Below, piece after piece: positions 18,718 through 28,650 of a stretch of 64,000 nt of DNA. Both the position numbers and the translations under genes were made by a program. Numbering within the stretch: position 1 is the first letter of the stretch; each line of letters opens with the position of its first letter. The notes beneath the pieces are model-generated. The model saw only the letters and a program-made list of their open reading frames with translations. It made no database searches and was not told the origin of the DNA. The DNA comes from an uncultured Lachnospiraceae bacterium (GTDB lineage Bacteria > Bacillota > Clostridia > Lachnospirales > Lachnospiraceae): NCBI GenBank assembly GCA_947174495.1, contig CAMWJC010000001.1, positions 1 to 64,000 of the forward strand, read 5' to 3'.

Positions 18718-19779
18718 TTAAGTGCTTTTTGTAAAGTCATCCGTGAAAAAGCATGCGTCCCCAAAAGAAAAAAAGCGATATTTTTCTCTTACTGCCTCCT
18801 CATATGCCCTCAGGACATACTCTCTCCCTGCCAGTGCACTGACCAACATGACAAGTGTGGATTCCGGCAGATGAAAATTGGTGATCAAGCCGTCCAACAC
18901 CTTAAACTGGTATCCCGGATAAATAAAAATATCAGTATCTCCGCAGGACTCCTTAAGTATACCATTTTCATCCGCAGCGCTTTCTATGGTTCTACAGCTT
19001 GTGGTGCCGACACAGATTACCCGGCCGCCACTTTGCTTCGTCTGATTAATCATCTCTGCTGCATTTTGGGAAATCTGGTAATACTCAGAATGCATGTGAT
19101 GCTCCAACAGGTTTTCCGCCTTCACCGGACGGAAGGTCCCAAGTCCCACATGAAGAGTCACATAAGCTAGTTTTACTCCTTTTTGCTCTATCCTGGTGAG
19201 CAGCTCTTCCGTAAAATGAAGTCCCGCTGTAGGCGCCGCCGCAGAACCGTCATATTTGGCATACACTGTCTGATAGCGGTTTTTATCCTGAAGCTTATGG
19301 GTTATGTAAGGCGGCAACGGCATTTCTCCGAGGCGGTCCAAAACCTCCTCAAAAATCCCTTCATAGAAGAACTGTACCTGCCGGTTTCCCTCCTCCGTCA
19401 CTGCCAGGATCTCTGCACGCAGCTCACCGTCTCCAAACCGCACCTTCGCTCCTGGACGCAATTTCTTTCCCGGCTTTACAAGGGTTTCCCATATATCATC
19501 TGTCCGACGCTTTAATAAGAGTATCTCCACCGCAGCGCCGGTATCCTCCTTGACCCCGAGAAGTCTTGCCGGAAGAACTCTGGTGTTATTGAGCACCAGA
19601 CAGTCCCCCGGCCTTAAATAATCAATAATATTCCGGAAATACTCATGCTTCCATTCTCCGTTGTTTTTGTTAACCATCAGAAGTCTGGACGCTGTCCTGT
19701 CTTTTAAGGGATCCTGAGCAATCAGCTCCTTTGGCAAGTCAAAAGCAAAATCTGAAGTTTTAAGCTCTGCCCCGCTCAT
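18718..19779 (-). CDS. queA: tRNA S-adenosylmethionine ribosyltransferase-isomerase
   Basis: QueA transfers and rearranges the ribosyl group of SAM to make epoxyqueuosine in the wobble position of tRNAs. Family signatures are clear: [15 protein letters not shown] at the start, [10 protein letters not shown], and [17 protein letters not shown] near the end. The length of 353 residues is normal. The ATG overlaps the TAA of the upstream aminopeptidase gene by one base (TAATG), with AAGGAG about 9 bases ahead, so translation is coupled. Confidence 0.97.
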   Translation of the reverse strand: MSGAELKTSDFAFDLPKELIAQDPLKDRTASRLLMVNKNNGEWKHEYFRNIIDYLRPGDCLVLNNTRVLPARLLGVKEDTGAAVEILLLKRRTDDIWETLVKPGKKLRPGAKVRFGDGELRAEILAVTEEGNRQVQFFYEGIFEEVLDRLGEMPLPPYITHKLQDKNRYQTVYAKYDGSAAAPTAGLHFTEELLTRIEQKGVKLAYVTLHVGLGTFRPVKAENLLEHHMHSEYYQISQNAAEMINQTKQSGGRVICVGTTSCRTIESAADENGILKESCGDTDIFIYPGYQFKVLDGLITNFHLPESTLVMLVSALAGREYVLRAYEEAVREKYRFFSFGDACFFTDDFTKST

Positions 19780-21221
19780 TACAGGTCTGCTCCTTTTAAG
19801 AAAGCCACATATCCCCGTTTTGCCTCGTACACATCAGCTTTACTTGTTGCTTCCCAGGGGGCATGCATATTGAGCACCGCAACACCACTGTCAATCACAT
19901 TCATTCCGTACAGCGCCAAAATATAGGCAATGGTTCCGCCGCCTCCTAAATCCACCCTTCCCAGCTCAGCTGACTGGAAATTGATCTTGTCTTTTTCAAA
20001 GATCTGTCGGATATGTGCTAAATATTCTGCATTAGCATCATTGGAGCCTGATTTTCCTCTTGCACCGGTGAACTTATTGAACACCATGCCGCCGCCAAGA
20101 TAAGCAACATTTTTCTTATCAAAGCTTGAGGCATAGGAAGGATCATAAGCACTGCTCACATCGGAAGAAAGCATGCAGGATGCCGCTAAAGCTCTCCTGA
20201 CATTCAGCTCCGAATACTCTCCCATAAGATTCATCACCTCAGCTACTGCATTCTCAAAGAACCGGGATTTCATACCGGTAGCGCCCACACTGCCGATCTC
20301 CTCCTTATCCACCAAGAGACAGCATGCCGTCCGATCTGTATCTTCCACTTCCAGCATAGCTTTCAGGGAAGAAAAGGCGCATACCCTGTCATCCTGTCCA
20401 TAGCCTAAGATCATACTCCTATCAAGGCCTGCTTCCCTTGCCTTTCCGGCAGGAACCACTTCCAGTTCTGCGGAGAGGAAATCTTCTTCCTCCACTCCAT
20501 AATTTTTCTTTAAAATGTCCAGAATGCCCTTTTTCACTGCGTCCTGGGCTTGCTTTTTCTCACCTTCCAAATCGTCCGCATTTTTCCCGCTCTTTGATTT
20601 CTCTTTTCCAATAGTAATGGGGCGGTTCCCAATGATAATATCAAGGGCCTCTCCCTCGATCACCTTAGCTGCTTTCTTTTCCAATTGTTCGCTTGCCAGA
20701 TGAATCAACAGATCGGATACAAAAAATACCGGATCATCTTCACTTTCTCCAATGTTAATTTCCACTGTGGTTCCGTCTTTTTTTACGATCACACCGTGAA
20801 GCGCCAAAGGAATTGCCACCCATTGGTATTTCTTTACCCCACCGTAATAATGGGTATCTAGATAGGCAAAGCCGCTATCTTCATAGAGAGGGTTCTGCTT
20901 CACATCCAGTCTGGGTGAATCAATGTGCGCACCCAGAATGTTCATACCTTCCGTCATAGGACGTCTTCCAATGCGGAACATCACAACTGATTTGTTCATG
21001 CATACCGCATAAACCTTATCTCCCTCTTTCAGGGTCTTACCTTCTTTCATGACCTCCTGAAGCTCGCTGTATCCCGCTTTTTCTGCCATGTTTACAATCA
21101 GGTCCACACACTCCCGTTCTGTTTTCCCTTCATCCAGAAAGTTCCGGTATTCATCCGCAAACGCTTCCAATTCCTTTAATTGCTTATTGCTGTAGGTTTC
21201 CCATGTATTTTTCTTTTCCAT
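19779..21221 (-). CDS. M18-family aspartyl-type metalloaminopeptidase
   Basis: The enzyme removes N-terminal residues from peptides with a two-metal centre. Family motifs are present: [19 protein letters not shown] (metal His and Asp region), [13 protein letters not shown] (catalytic Glu), [12 protein letters not shown], and the C-terminal [14 protein letters not shown] with the last metal His. The start is uncertain. I chose the ATG at 21221 ([15 protein letters not shown]), which begins where the family usually begins; ATGs at 21233 and 21260 are possible. It lies between pheT and queA in one leftward operon. Confidence 0.93.
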   Translation of the reverse strand: MEKKNTWETYSNKQLKELEAFADEYRNFLDEGKTERECVDLIVNMAEKAGYSELQEVMKEGKTLKEGDKVYAVCMNKSVVMFRIGRRPMTEGMNILGAHIDSPRLDVKQNPLYEDSGFAYLDTHYYGGVKKYQWVAIPLALHGVIVKKDGTTVEINIGESEDDPVFFVSDLLIHLASEQLEKKAAKVIEGEALDIIIGNRPITIGKEKSKSGKNADDLEGEKKQAQDAVKKGILDILKKNYGVEEEDFLSAELEVVPAGKAREAGLDRSMILGYGQDDRVCAFSSLKAMLEVEDTDRTACCLLVDKEEIGSVGATGMKSRFFENAVAEVMNLMGEYSELNVRRALAASCMLSSDVSSAYDPSYASSFDKKNVAYLGGGMVFNKFTGARGKSGSNDANAEYLAHIRQIFEKDKINFQSAELGRVDLGGGGTIAYILALYGMNVIDSGVAVLNMHAPWEATSKADVYEAKRGYVAFLKGADL

Positions 21222-21274
21222 CCTAATTTCCATTCCTTCCTGCAGAATTACCTGTGACACTACTCCCCGACCAG

Positions 21275-23686
21275 TCAGCTGCGCATCTGCGCGCCGTAAA
21301 CATCACTGAGTAGATTCACAATCTTTCCAATTACTTCATCAGTCATTTCATCCGTAACATCCTTTTCGCCGGAAGCAAGTTCAATATTGAATGCCATGCT
21401 CTTCTTTGCAAATCCCAGCTTTTCGCTTTCAAAAATATCAAATAACTGCACTTTAGAAACAAGCTCATCCGCATGTTCAATTGTCTCAATGATCTGTCCG
21501 CATTCTACTTTCTTATCCACCACCAGGGAAATATCCCTGCTGGTCTTCGCATAAGGAGATTCCGGCACATAGTTGATTTTTTCCTTGAACTTGGTCTTAA
21601 GCACATCGTAATTTAACTCTGCAATAAAAATCCTGGTATCTGCCTTCTTATCCTTAGCGATAGCAAGCGAATCAATAATATCATATCTCAGCTGTCCAAA
21701 AACACCAATCTGTTCTCCATCACAATATACTTCCGCTGTCCTTCCCGGATGCAGATAGGGCACATTTCCCTTTTGATATTTAAAAGTAAGGTCATTATAT
21801 GCTGCCAAATTTTCCAAAGTCTCCTTCATGGTAAAGAAGTCTTCTTCTGCCCCGGAAGCTCCCAGACAAAGCGTTTTGATCTCATCTGGAACTTCTGTAA
21901 GTGGTAATGCCTTTGGAATATAAATATTGGCAAGCTCAAAGAATCTTAAATCGGATTGACCGTTCTTAATGTTATTCTCAAGCGCCTTTACCATAGCGGG
22001 CGCCATGAAAGTTCTCATAATACTGAGATTTTCCGTGATCGGATTTAAAATCTCAACAGCCTTCCGCTCCTTGGCATCCTCCGGAATCATAAACTGGTCA
22101 AACTCACCCTTAGCTGTCATGGCAATGGTTTGAATTTCAAAATACCCCTGAGTGCACAGGAAGTTCTTTACAGACAGTTCTTTGCTCTGTTCTCCATTTA
22201 ATCCTCCATTGGTTACAAGTGCCTCTCCAAGAAACGTAGGAACCACCTTATCATAGCCGTACTCTCTGATTACTTCCTCCGCAATGTCCTGATCGCTTTC
22301 AATATCCTCACGGTAACGGGGAACTGTCAACGTAAGAACGCCGTCCTTTAATTCGACTCCAAAAGCAAGGTTCTTTAAGATCCTGACCATTTCCTCTTCC
22401 GGCACCTCAATCCCCAGCACGTAATTCACCTTTGCAGTTTCAACCTGGATTACCCTTCTTTCTGTAGACGCACCGGCACTCACATCAAAATGAGAAGAAC
22501 TAATTTTAGCTACGCCAAGTGTCTGGGTAAGATTTAAGGCTCTTGCCATACCGCATTCCACAGAATATTCGTCGATTCCCTTCTCATAACGGGCTGCTGC
22601 ATCCGAATGAAGGCCCAGCCGTCTCGCAGTCTTGCGGACACTGTCTTTCATGAATTTTGCAGACTCAAACAAAACTTCCTTTGTATTCTCTGTAATTTCA
22701 CTGTTAAGTCCTCCCATAACCCCGGCAAGACCTACCGCTTTTACTTTATCGCAGATCAGCAGATTACTGCTATCCAGAACACGCTTCTTCTCATCCAATG
22801 TAATCAGTTCTTCACCCTCCGTTGCCCGTCTGACAACGATAGAACTGCCCTCTAAGGTACTAAGGTCAAATGCATGCATAGGCTGACCGATTTCAACCAA
22901 TACATAATTTGTAATATCCACCATGGCATTAATTGCATTATGCCCCACTGCAATCAGTCTTCTCTTCATCCAAAGAGGGGATTCCTTATACTGGACATCA
23001 TATACATAATGCCCTAAATATCTCGGACAGACATCCTGATCAACAACCGTCACACTGATATCTTCATTGACCCTATCCTCACAGGTATAGCTCATATCCG
23101 GGTTTTTGATCTCTTTTCCAAGGAAAGCAGCAACCTCACGGGCAATACCAAGAACAGACTGGCAATCCGGACGGTTTGCAGTAATGGAAATATCAAACAC
23201 ATAATCCTCCAGCTCCAAATAAGTCTTAATATCCTCTCCAACAGGAGCGTCATCATCAAGAATCATGATACCGTTCACATCAGCGCCCGGATACCAATCC
23301 TTGTTAAGACCAAGCTCTTCCCCTGAACAAAGCATGCCGTAGGATGTCATATCCTTCATCTTTCTCGGTGTGATCTCCATACCGTTAGGAAGCTTTGCGC
23401 CCACTAAGCAGGCAGGAACCTTTGCTCCCTGAAAAACATTGTCAGCGCCGGTAAGGATTAAGTGATCATGCCCCTTCTCTCCGCAGTCAATATGGCAGAT
23501 GTAAAGGTGTGTTCCCTCATATTTCTCAATGGAAGTAACCTGACCCACATATATTTTCTCAATATTATCACCAAGATATACAACCTCTTCCACTTCAAGT
23601 CCGGCTGAAAATAGTTTTTCCTCAAGTTCCTTCGGCGTTACATCAATATCTACATATTCTTTTAACCAACTAAGTAATACTTTCAC
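21275..23686 (-). CDS. pheT: Phenylalanyl-tRNA synthetase, beta subunit
   Basis: The subunit forms the alpha2-beta2 enzyme with PheS. Over 803 residues it shows an N-terminal tRNA-binding (EMAP/OB) domain at about 40-150, B3/B4 editing and B5 domains in the middle (NAMVDITNYVLVEIGQPMHAFD), and an FDX-ACB anticodon-binding domain at about 710-803 (SRDISLVVDK to the end). Fourteen bases separate it from the pheS stop. An AGGTG-type site precedes the ATG. Confidence 0.98.
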   Translation of the reverse strand: MKVLLSWLKEYVDIDVTPKELEEKLFSAGLEVEEVVYLGDNIEKIYVGQVTSIEKYEGTHLYICHIDCGEKGHDHLILTGADNVFQGAKVPACLVGAKLPNGMEITPRKMKDMTSYGMLCSGEELGLNKDWYPGADVNGIMILDDDAPVGEDIKTYLELEDYVFDISITANRPDCQSVLGIAREVAAFLGKEIKNPDMSYTCEDRVNEDISVTVVDQDVCPRYLGHYVYDVQYKESPLWMKRRLIAVGHNAINAMVDITNYVLVEIGQPMHAFDLSTLEGSSIVVRRATEGEELITLDEKKRVLDSSNLLICDKVKAVGLAGVMGGLNSEITENTKEVLFESAKFMKDSVRKTARRLGLHSDAAARYEKGIDEYSVECGMARALNLTQTLGVAKISSSHFDVSAGASTERRVIQVETAKVNYVLGIEVPEEEMVRILKNLAFGVELKDGVLTLTVPRYREDIESDQDIAEEVIREYGYDKVVPTFLGEALVTNGGLNGEQSKELSVKNFLCTQGYFEIQTIAMTAKGEFDQFMIPEDAKERKAVEILNPITENLSIMRTFMAPAMVKALENNIKNGQSDLRFFELANIYIPKALPLTEVPDEIKTLCLGASGAEEDFFTMKETLENLAAYNDLTFKYQKGNVPYLHPGRTAEVYCDGEQIGVFGQLRYDIIDSLAIAKDKKADTRIFIAELNYDVLKTKFKEKINYVPESPYAKTSRDISLVVDKKVECGQIIETIEHADELVSKVQLFDIFESEKLGFAKKSMAFNIELASGEKDVTDEMTDEVIGKIVNLLSDVYGAQMRS

Positions 23687-23700
23687 GATCGCACCTCCAA

Positions 23701-24723
23701 TTATGCCTTAAATTGTTTTAAAAACTCGATATCATTTTCGAATAACTTACCCATATGGTTAATTCCATATTTCAGCATGGCAATACGCTCAATTCCAATG
23801 CCAAAAGCAAGCCCTGAATACTCTTCCGAATCAATACCGCAGTTTTCAAGTACCTTCTTATTCACTACACCTCCGCCAAGAACCTCAATCCAGCCGGTTC
23901 CTTTACAAAGGGAACATCCGCATCCGCCACATTTAAAGCAGCTCACATCTACCTCTACCGACGGCTCGGTAAACGGGAAATAGGAAGGACGCAGTCTTGT
24001 CTTGGCTGCATCGGAAAACAGTCCTTTAACAAATTCATCTAACATACCCTGAAGATCGCAAAGCGTAATGTGCTTATCGACCACCAGTCCCTCCATCTGG
24101 CTGAACATAGGCGAATGAGTGGCGTCCGAATCGGAACGGAATACCTTGCCGGGAACAAGCACCTTGATGGGCGGTTTTTGGCTGTCCATCACCCGGATCT
24201 GCCCCGGTGATGTATGGGTTCTCAGAAGCAGATCCTCTGTCAGCCAGAAGGTATCCTGCATATCTCTGGAAGGATGATCCTTTAATACATTCAATCTGGT
24301 GAAGTTATGGTCATCATCCTCAATTTCCGGCCCTTCAAAGATTTCAAATCCCATACCAGAAAATACATTGATCATCTCATACTTGACTGTCGTCAGCGGA
24401 TGAAGATTACCCATTGGACGGATTTTGACCGGAACCGTTACGTCTATGGTCTCTTTTTCATACTTTTGCTGCAGTTCGAATGCCTCAATCTGCGCTTTTT
24501 TCTCATCATATTTCTCCTGAACCCAGGTCTTCACCTCATTCACAAACTGGCCATATGCCTTCTTTTCTTCCTTGGCAACCTGCTTGATTCCATTCATCAA
24601 TCCCTGAACAGAACCGGTCTTGCCAAGGTATTTTTTCCAAACCTCGGAAAGCTGGATCTCAGACTTTGCTGCCTGAATGTCATCCATAAAAGCTTTTTTC
24701 AATTCGTCTGCATTAAACATCAT
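23701..24723 (-). CDS. pheS: Phenylalanyl-tRNA synthetase, alpha subunit
   Basis: This is the catalytic subunit of class II PheRS. Motif 2 and 3 stretches are visible ([41 protein letters not shown]), as is the Cys cluster [18 protein letters not shown] chose the ATG at 24723 ([12 protein letters not shown]) because AAAGGAG lies upstream of it. This gives 340 residues, the normal length; the longer open frame reads into the leader. The T-box upstream shows that uncharged tRNA-Phe controls the operon. Confidence 0.98.
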   Translation of the reverse strand: MMFNADELKKAFMDDIQAAKSEIQLSEVWKKYLGKTGSVQGLMNGIKQVAKEEKKAYGQFVNEVKTWVQEKYDEKKAQIEAFELQQKYEKETIDVTVPVKIRPMGNLHPLTTVKYEMINVFSGMGFEIFEGPEIEDDDHNFTRLNVLKDHPSRDMQDTFWLTEDLLLRTHTSPGQIRVMDSQKPPIKVLVPGKVFRSDSDATHSPMFSQMEGLVVDKHITLCDLQGMLDEFVKGLFSDAAKTRLRPSYFPFTEPSVEVDVSCFKCGGCGCSLCKGTGWIEVLGGGVVNKKVLENCGIDSEEYSGLAFGIGIERIAMLKYGINHMGKLFENDIEFLKQFKA

Positions 24724-24808
24724 TTTACTTGTCTCCTTTTTATTTTTTTGAAATCGAGTAGAGAAGTTTTTCGCTGCTTGCTGCGCGACCCGCGCGCCAC
24801 TGTGCATT

Positions 24809-24840
24809 AAAAAATCCCCTGCATGCTTCCATACAAGGGA
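24809..24840 (-). terminator. Regulated terminator of the pheST T-box leader
   Basis: On the minus strand an 11-bp stem with G-U pairs (24840-24815) and a GAAG loop is followed by six Ts (24814-24809). Its 5' side overlaps the region that the T-box antiterminator would use. Confidence 0.85.
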
Positions 24841-25040
24841 CGAATTTCTCCGCGGTACCACCCAAATTTCTGCCTTCCGGCAGACACTTCATTCGCTTAA
24901 CGCGCGCCACGTCCGAACCTACTCACAAAACTATTACTTCTGCTTCAATTCGAAAGCTCCGGTGGGAAATTCGCATATTATCTGAACTTAAGGAAGCTTT
25001 CAGCCGGTGACTTCCTCTCTCTGGCAGAAAATAATATGTT
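24809..25040 (-). promoter_or_regulatory. T-box riboswitch leader of the pheST operon
   Basis: The T-box core GGGTGGTACCGCGG is at 24863-24850, just ahead of the terminator. Upstream, AGTAGGTTCGGACG (near 24920) is the conserved element before the antiterminator. A Stem I can be drawn with TTCTGC/GCAGAA at its base and GAAAGCT/AGCTTTC above. A TTC (Phe) at 24954-24952, in TTTCGAA, is the likely specifier codon. T-boxes let uncharged cognate tRNA prevent termination, here matching pheS downstream. Confidence 0.93.
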
Positions 25041-25077
25041 ACTTAACACCTTCACAGCCATTTATTCAACTGCACTT

Positions 25078-25106
25078 ATTTTAGTCAATCTTCTTTCTCT
25101 TGTCAA
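25078..25106 (-). promoter_or_regulatory. Promoter of the pheST leader
   Basis: TTGACA (25106-25101) and TAAAAT (25083-25078) are separated by 17 bases. The promoter overlaps the last codons of the upstream gene and places the start of transcription about 30 bases before the T-box Stem I. Confidence 0.7.
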
Positions 25107-25938
25107 CACCCTTTTTTCCTATAAAGAACTGAAAAGCCGGTTTAAAATACCGGTTTATATAGGCACATCCCAAAATAATATGCATGCCTGCATAAAGCCA
25201 CAACATCAAAATGATGATGGTTGTCAGATTTCCATAAGTATTAAATCCGTTAAATTCGTTTTCGTAAACAGAAAACGCCCATGACATAATGCTCCACCCC
25301 ACGGCAGCAATTACGGCTCCCGGAAGCTGCATTTTAAATCCCAGCTTTGCCCCCGGAACATAGGTGTACATCAATGCGATCACCAGGGTGAGCACCAGCC
25401 ACACAAAAAGAGTCCGAAAATGCATCAACAGATTAAACAAAAAGGCAGTTGGCGGAATCACATCCTCGATCAGTCCCACCAATGTATTCCCAAACACCAT
25501 TGCCAACAGGGAAATAATTACGACAAGCAGAATCAATATAGTGTACATGCATGCTACCAGTCGCAGAAGAAAATAATTTCTGTTTTCTTCCACATCATTA
25601 ATTGCATTTAATCCTCTCATCAGCGCCAGCACCCCTTTTCCTGCTGACCAGAGCGTTGCGATTGCCGTAATAGAGATGATTCCAACAGATTTTTCATAGA
25701 CATCCGCAATAATATTGATCAACAGCGGATGCATGGCTTCCGGCGATATCTCTGTTGCCACGCTCATAAGATTCGCTTCTGTAAGAGGCGTATACGGAAT
25801 CAACGCGCAAAGCAACATTAGCGCGGGAATCAGTGACAAAAAGATAAAAAAAGCTGTACTAGCCGCAAACGCGCTGATATTTTTTTTACTCATGTGTTTT
25901 CCAAAGTCATATCCGATAAATAAGAGTCTTTTAAACAT
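25081..25938 (-). CDS. YihY/BrkB-family integral membrane protein
   Basis: The 285-residue protein has about six membrane segments and the family stretches SAFAASTAFFIFLSLIPALMLL and YVPGAKLGFKMQLPGAVIAAVGW. The YihY (formerly ribonuclease BN) family has no settled biochemical role. It starts 9 bases after the SpoIID-domain gene, in the same operon, and ends in a Lys-rich tail. The pheST promoter lies inside its end. Confidence 0.92.
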   Translation of the reverse strand: MFKRLLFIGYDFGKHMSKKNISAFAASTAFFIFLSLIPALMLLCALIPYTPLTEANLMSVATEISPEAMHPLLINIIADVYEKSVGIISITAIATLWSAGKGVLALMRGLNAINDVEENRNYFLLRLVACMYTILILLVVIISLLAMVFGNTLVGLIEDVIPPTAFLFNLLMHFRTLFVWLVLTLVIALMYTYVPGAKLGFKMQLPGAVIAAVGWSIMSWAFSVYENEFNGFNTYGNLTTIIILMLWLYAGMHIILGCAYINRYFKPAFQFFIGKKGVDKRKKID

Positions 25939-25947
25939 GAAGTATCC

Positions 25948-28299
25948 TCATCCATAAATGTTTTCCATCCGGCAGTCCTCAAAATAAAAGGTAATTATCT
26001 CTTCACAATCCGAATTCATAAGTCCCATAGCTTTTGCACCGTTTTGTGACATTCCTACACCATGCCCATACCCGCCGCCAATTATAGTATATCCTACCAC
26101 ACTTTCTCCCGATTTGACAGTATCAATTGCCATATAGGCGCTAGGCAGAAGCGTGCTGCTTTCATAAACCGATCCGTCCTGTCGGATCACCTCAGTTTTC
26201 TGGTTTAAAATATAACGAATATTATATTCTGACACCACTTTAAAGGTTCCCTGATCCGTATCCAGCAAAAGTTCGTCCATAACGCCACCTTCCTTTCGCT
26301 TCAGGCAACGGATATCATAGATCTCCTTGATTTTTCCGGGCTCTTCTTTGACAAACCCTTCCTCTTTTTCGTGAAGAATCTTATCGGGAACGGCATGATA
26401 CCGCTCCTTTAACCGGTCCACTATCATGGACACATCCATATCCTCCACCGTATACCTCCATCGAAACCAGGGTTCTTCCTTCTCAAACGCCTGCTCATCT
26501 ACCTGCGAAATATACTCCCTAAAGCGTTCTTCAACAACAAGCCCCTCCGGCAGCAGCTGCTCCTCATAATCTCCTTCAATAGCCATACCGCCATAAATTG
26601 ATTTTAGATATGGCAATTCCTCCTTCTGCTGCTCATTCCACACACCTGCATCACTTCCAAAACCACAGGATGTAGAATAATAATATGCATTTACGGGTTC
26701 CTCTCCATAATATAACACAATCCCGGAGGTTTCCTTTACCGCTCTTGTAGAATTCACATTCTCTGCAATATTATTATAGACCTGGTAGCTTACGCTGTCG
26801 TCCACATGCGCCCCTATGCTTCCGTATCCCGGCTGTGTCAGATATCGGTACCCATAGGTTCTTGCGCAGATAGCCTGGGCTTTTAATGCTTCCATCGGGT
26901 AAGAGGCAGGCATTTCACTGGGCACAACAGAATATAAATATTCCTCCAGCGGAAGTTCATTGATCAGTACCATTCCCTGATCGGTATCTGCAATCTCCAT
27001 GGTTCCCCGGTAAGCAGGAGTACCATATGCACGCTGCTGGGAGATCACTTCGATCTTGCCCGACTGAACCCCCGGGCGTACCTCCACACGTCCCCCTTTT
27101 AAATATTCACTGTCCTTTTCAACGCGAAAACTTTCCCCCGCCGGAATATCCATCTCCTTCCGTTCTTCATATTCTCCATAAAAGACCTTCAGTCCATCTG
27201 CACAGACCAAGTTAATCTCCGAATGATAGATCTGTCCATTATCATTATTTTTCACTGCCACCCGGATATTCTCCATCTTCTCTTTTCGTACCAGTAAAAA
27301 AGCGCATACTTTTCCATCTTCCAACACAAAATCTGCAAAAGCATATCCTATAGGAAGCTCCTTTAAACCAGCTGTCTGTAATTTATCATAAAGTCGGTAT
27401 CCTACACAATCTTCCGTCACTTGAAGCACACCAACTCCTTCTACCTCCAGCGTTCCTTCTCCCAAACCTAAAAGCTTGCCCCCTACTTTCTTATGTTTTA
27501 CAGACAACCTGTTAAGACTTCCCTCTTTAAATGTCAAATCCGCAATCTGCTCCCTGCATCCTCCGACTTCCTCTGACTGCTCTATTTCCGCAAGAACCTG
27601 AGGGATTAATCGATCCATTGGCAGAGAAATTTCATAGTAACCATCAAAAAAACGCAGTTCCTGCGCATTACATTCCATAATCCACACATTATCAAGTTCC
27701 TGCTCCCCAGTCAGGATCTTCGCGAGTACCAAAAGGCGGTTTTCTCTTACATAAGCCTGTACGGTACTGAATTCACAGTTTTCAAACTCAGGAGAAACAA
27801 CAAGGTATCTTTCTGATCCATTACAGAGTAGTTCCCCTTCTTCCATACGATTCTCCCCGGTAAGATAAGTGTTTCCGCACAGGATGTTCACCTGGTCTTT
27901 CCGGATCTCTTCCTGTAATCCCAATTCCTTCAGCAGCTTGTTATAACTGTCATACCAATCTTCTTTCAGAATATAAAACTCATCTTTATATTTTCTCTCA
28001 TACAAATAATCACTAACTTCTGCACTTAAATATCCAAGAATCTGTTTGTATGTACCATAATTCAAATATTCACTTTCATTCTCTTTCCAGAAATTTCTAA
28101 GTCCCTCCTTATCCGGCACCACGACATCTGTTAAAAGGATTTCCTCCGTTAAAATCCGAACCTCCTCCGGATCTGCCAGTTCCCCCTTGGGCTGCTTAAG
28201 CTGCCACACCGTCACATCCCTGGCAATCAGATAAATAAATGCCGCTGCCAAAAGAATCGTAAGCATCAGCTTTCCCAATATCCGAAACCTTTTTTCCAT
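25948..28299 (-). CDS. SpoIID/LytB-domain protein with long N-terminal region
   Basis: The 783-residue protein starts with a membrane anchor (ILGKLMLTILLAAAFIYLIA). The C-terminal half is a SpoIID domain: LPLEEYLYSVVPSEMPASYPMEALKAQAICARTYG, YYSTSCGFGSD, and the end GGGYGHGVGMSQNGAKAMG. SpoIID cleaves peptidoglycan glycan strands during engulfment, and LytB relatives modify amidases. This protein is more than twice as long as SpoIID of Bacillus; the first 400 residues are an extracytoplasmic region that I do not recognise. I chose the ATG at 28299, which has AAAGGA upstream. Confidence 0.9.
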   Translation of the reverse strand: MEKRFRILGKLMLTILLAAAFIYLIARDVTVWQLKQPKGELADPEEVRILTEEILLTDVVVPDKEGLRNFWKENESEYLNYGTYKQILGYLSAEVSDYLYERKYKDEFYILKEDWYDSYNKLLKELGLQEEIRKDQVNILCGNTYLTGENRMEEGELLCNGSERYLVVSPEFENCEFSTVQAYVRENRLLVLAKILTGEQELDNVWIMECNAQELRFFDGYYEISLPMDRLIPQVLAEIEQSEEVGGCREQIADLTFKEGSLNRLSVKHKKVGGKLLGLGEGTLEVEGVGVLQVTEDCVGYRLYDKLQTAGLKELPIGYAFADFVLEDGKVCAFLLVRKEKMENIRVAVKNNDNGQIYHSEINLVCADGLKVFYGEYEERKEMDIPAGESFRVEKDSEYLKGGRVEVRPGVQSGKIEVISQQRAYGTPAYRGTMEIADTDQGMVLINELPLEEYLYSVVPSEMPASYPMEALKAQAICARTYGYRYLTQPGYGSIGAHVDDSVSYQVYNNIAENVNSTRAVKETSGIVLYYGEEPVNAYYYSTSCGFGSDAGVWNEQQKEELPYLKSIYGGMAIEGDYEEQLLPEGLVVEERFREYISQVDEQAFEKEEPWFRWRYTVEDMDVSMIVDRLKERYHAVPDKILHEKEEGFVKEEPGKIKEIYDIRCLKRKEGGVMDELLLDTDQGTFKVVSEYNIRYILNQKTEVIRQDGSVYESSTLLPSAYMAIDTVKSGESVVGYTIIGGGYGHGVGMSQNGAKAMGLMNSDCEEIITFYFEDCRMENIYG

Positions 28300-28328
28300 A
28301 AATTTCCTTTTACTCCTCATTAAATGTC

Positions 28329-28362
28329 AAGAAAAGCAGCCCGCAAACAGGCTGCTTTTCTT
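28329..28362 (-). terminator. Terminator of the non-coding RNA gene
   Basis: A perfect 13-bp stem (28329-28341 with 28350-28362) around an 8-base loop lies 21 bases upstream of the SpoIID-gene coding start, so it must end an upstream minus-strand transcript. Confidence 0.85.
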
Positions 28363-28590
28363 TTGTAATATTTACACCTTTCGGTATATCCCCAAAATGC
28401 CGGTTCCTGTCTTTTGACTCCTAGCCATGCTAGGTGGGTAACCGCAGCCTGTGCTTTTGCCTTCCCTTCCAATCCTTCCAAAAGACATGCTTTTAAAAGT
28501 GAGGGCTTGACAGCCGCAAGGAAATGTAGGAATCCCGTTTAAAGTATCTGTAGGTTCAAAACAACAGGAATTATCGCACATTTCAGGTTG
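28329..28590 (-). ncRNA. ssrS: Structured non-coding RNA, probably 6S RNA
   Basis: A near-consensus promoter and a strong terminator bracket about 260 bases with no convincing gene. The RNA can fold as a long rod. TTCCTGT(TG)TTTTG pairs with CAAAAGACAGGAA as a closing stem. A large internal bubble follows, with a small hairpin CCTAGC-ATG-GCTAGG on its 3' side. Above it GCGGCTGT pairs with ACAGGCTGC (one bulge). A closing stem, central bubble and upper stem is the layout of 6S RNA, which mimics an open promoter and binds sigma-A RNA polymerase. The structure is seen; the 6S name is inferred, without a covariance-model search. A 69-codon frame on this strand is probably a by-product. Confidence 0.6.
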
Positions 28591-28595
28591 TTTTT

Positions 28596-28624
28596 ATTAT
28601 ATCCAATATCTTCCCATAATACAA
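28596..28624 (-). promoter_or_regulatory. Promoter of the non-coding RNA
   Basis: TTGTAT (28624-28619) and a perfect TATAAT (28601-28596) on the minus strand are 17 bases apart. Confidence 0.8.
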
Positions 28625-28650
28625 CTGGAAATTTTGAACTTTAACACGAA

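Noticed and set aside
28372..28581. 69-codon minus-strand frame with several cysteines
   Set aside because: It lies wholly inside the promoter-terminator unit that folds as a 6S-like rod, and has no convincing ribosome site.
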